A stretch of DNA of 64,000 bases from Membranipora membranacea. Its lineage: Eukaryota; Bryozoa; Gymnolaemata; Cheilostomatida; Membraniporidae. The translations under genes and the position numbers were made by a program. The notes beneath the pieces are model-generated. The model did no database searches. It was not told the origin of the DNA and saw nothing but the letters and a program-made list of their open reading frames with translations. Positions 63,571 through 64,000 of this stretch are shown in pieces. Every line of letters begins with the position of its first letter. Within the stretch, counting starts at the first letter, position 1. The stretch is from the NCBI GenBank assembly GCA_914767715.1, contig OU612075.1, positions 5,084,001 to 5,148,000 of the forward strand, given 5' to 3'.

Positions 63571-64000
63571 CAATTCTGAGATTAAAGACTCAATTAGTTA
63601 TCTTTGGAGCTATACAGAATTCAATGAACACAAATTTGCCTGAGTGGCAGCAGTTTTTTTCAATGCCTCGCCGCAGGGTATACCACATCCAATGAACTTT
63701 ATTATATCTTACTCAAGTCTTGGGAAAGGAGATATCAATTTTTTTAAGTGTTGGATACCTACGCAGGTTGGTTAAGGATTTTCATTATGAAATAACTAAT
63801 CCAGAGCAAGAGGGATCTTCATGCTAGGATTATGATCACCTGTTTTTACCTAATCTTTGCATTCATTGGTTGTTTACACGTAGCTTCTTGTGAGATGCAA
63901 GATTACCTTCTGTCTCAGTACTCTTTTATAAACCACTAAGCCGCTAATGCCTCAAAGCAGGAAATGTATGACGACGGTTACCAACATAAGACTCAAAATT
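63571..64000. other. Window end, nothing recognised
   Basis: AT-rich sequence with no identified feature. Confidence 0.45.

Overview
This window is eukaryotic and looks like an invertebrate animal genome. Genes are split by GT-AG introns (one is GC-AG). Protein families include an MFSD4-type transporter, a mucin/SEA membrane protein, a TRIM-type RING/B-box protein and an IAP-type RING. Intergenic and intronic DNA is packed with LINEs, tRNA-derived SINEs, an LTR retrotransposon and many terminal-inverted-repeat elements. A sponge or another early-branching animal would fit, but nothing here proves the taxon.

Layout. 1-1746: no gene recognised, low-complexity repeats. 1747-4901 (+): four 3' exons of an MFSD4/NaGLT1-like transporter; the 5' exon(s) were not found. 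4902-6963: microsatellites. 6964-23689 (+): a 13-exon membrane protein with NHL/beta-propeller-like repeats, a Thr-rich mucin stalk, a SEA domain with a GSVVV cleavage motif and one transmembrane helix. Its reading frame is continuous except for one in-frame TGA. Its introns hold palindromic elements, MITEs, SINEs and a decayed LINE. 24113-31208 (-): a Ty3/Gypsy retrotransposon with identical 476-bp LTRs, a gag/pro-pol overlap with a textbook -1 frameshift signal, and a one-base break inside reverse transcriptase. 31209-39960: transposon-rich DNA holding one orphan minus-strand coding exon, possibly carried inside a 3.7-kb inverted-repeat element. 40021-44596 (+): an intact 7-exon RING/B-box/coiled-coil (TRIM-like) gene of 698 residues. 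49492-53911 (-): an inverted, RING-less, multiply frameshifted pseudogene copy of it; flanking sequence is also duplicated in inverted orientation (about 47.15-47.41 kb and 49.06-49.27 kb). 57925-58387 (+): the last two exons of a gene ending in an IAP-type RING. 59519-61451 (-): a 5'-truncated, frameshifted LINE whose 5' end abuts a 0.7-kb inverted-repeat element. 61455-64000: repeats and palindromes, no gene seen.

Exon boundaries come from splice-site consensus, reading-frame continuity and, for the TRIM pair, comparison of the two copies. The genes do not form an operon or shared pathway. The two RING proteins are likely E3 ubiquitin ligases by family knowledge, and the MFS and mucin/SEA proteins are membrane proteins. 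The strongest unusual signals are the mucin/SEA gene with its TGA, the retrotransposon frameshift cassette, a hAT-like MITE carrying a tRNA-like module (two copies with perfect 8-bp target duplications), and several unrelated palindromic elements that also contain tRNA-like B boxes.
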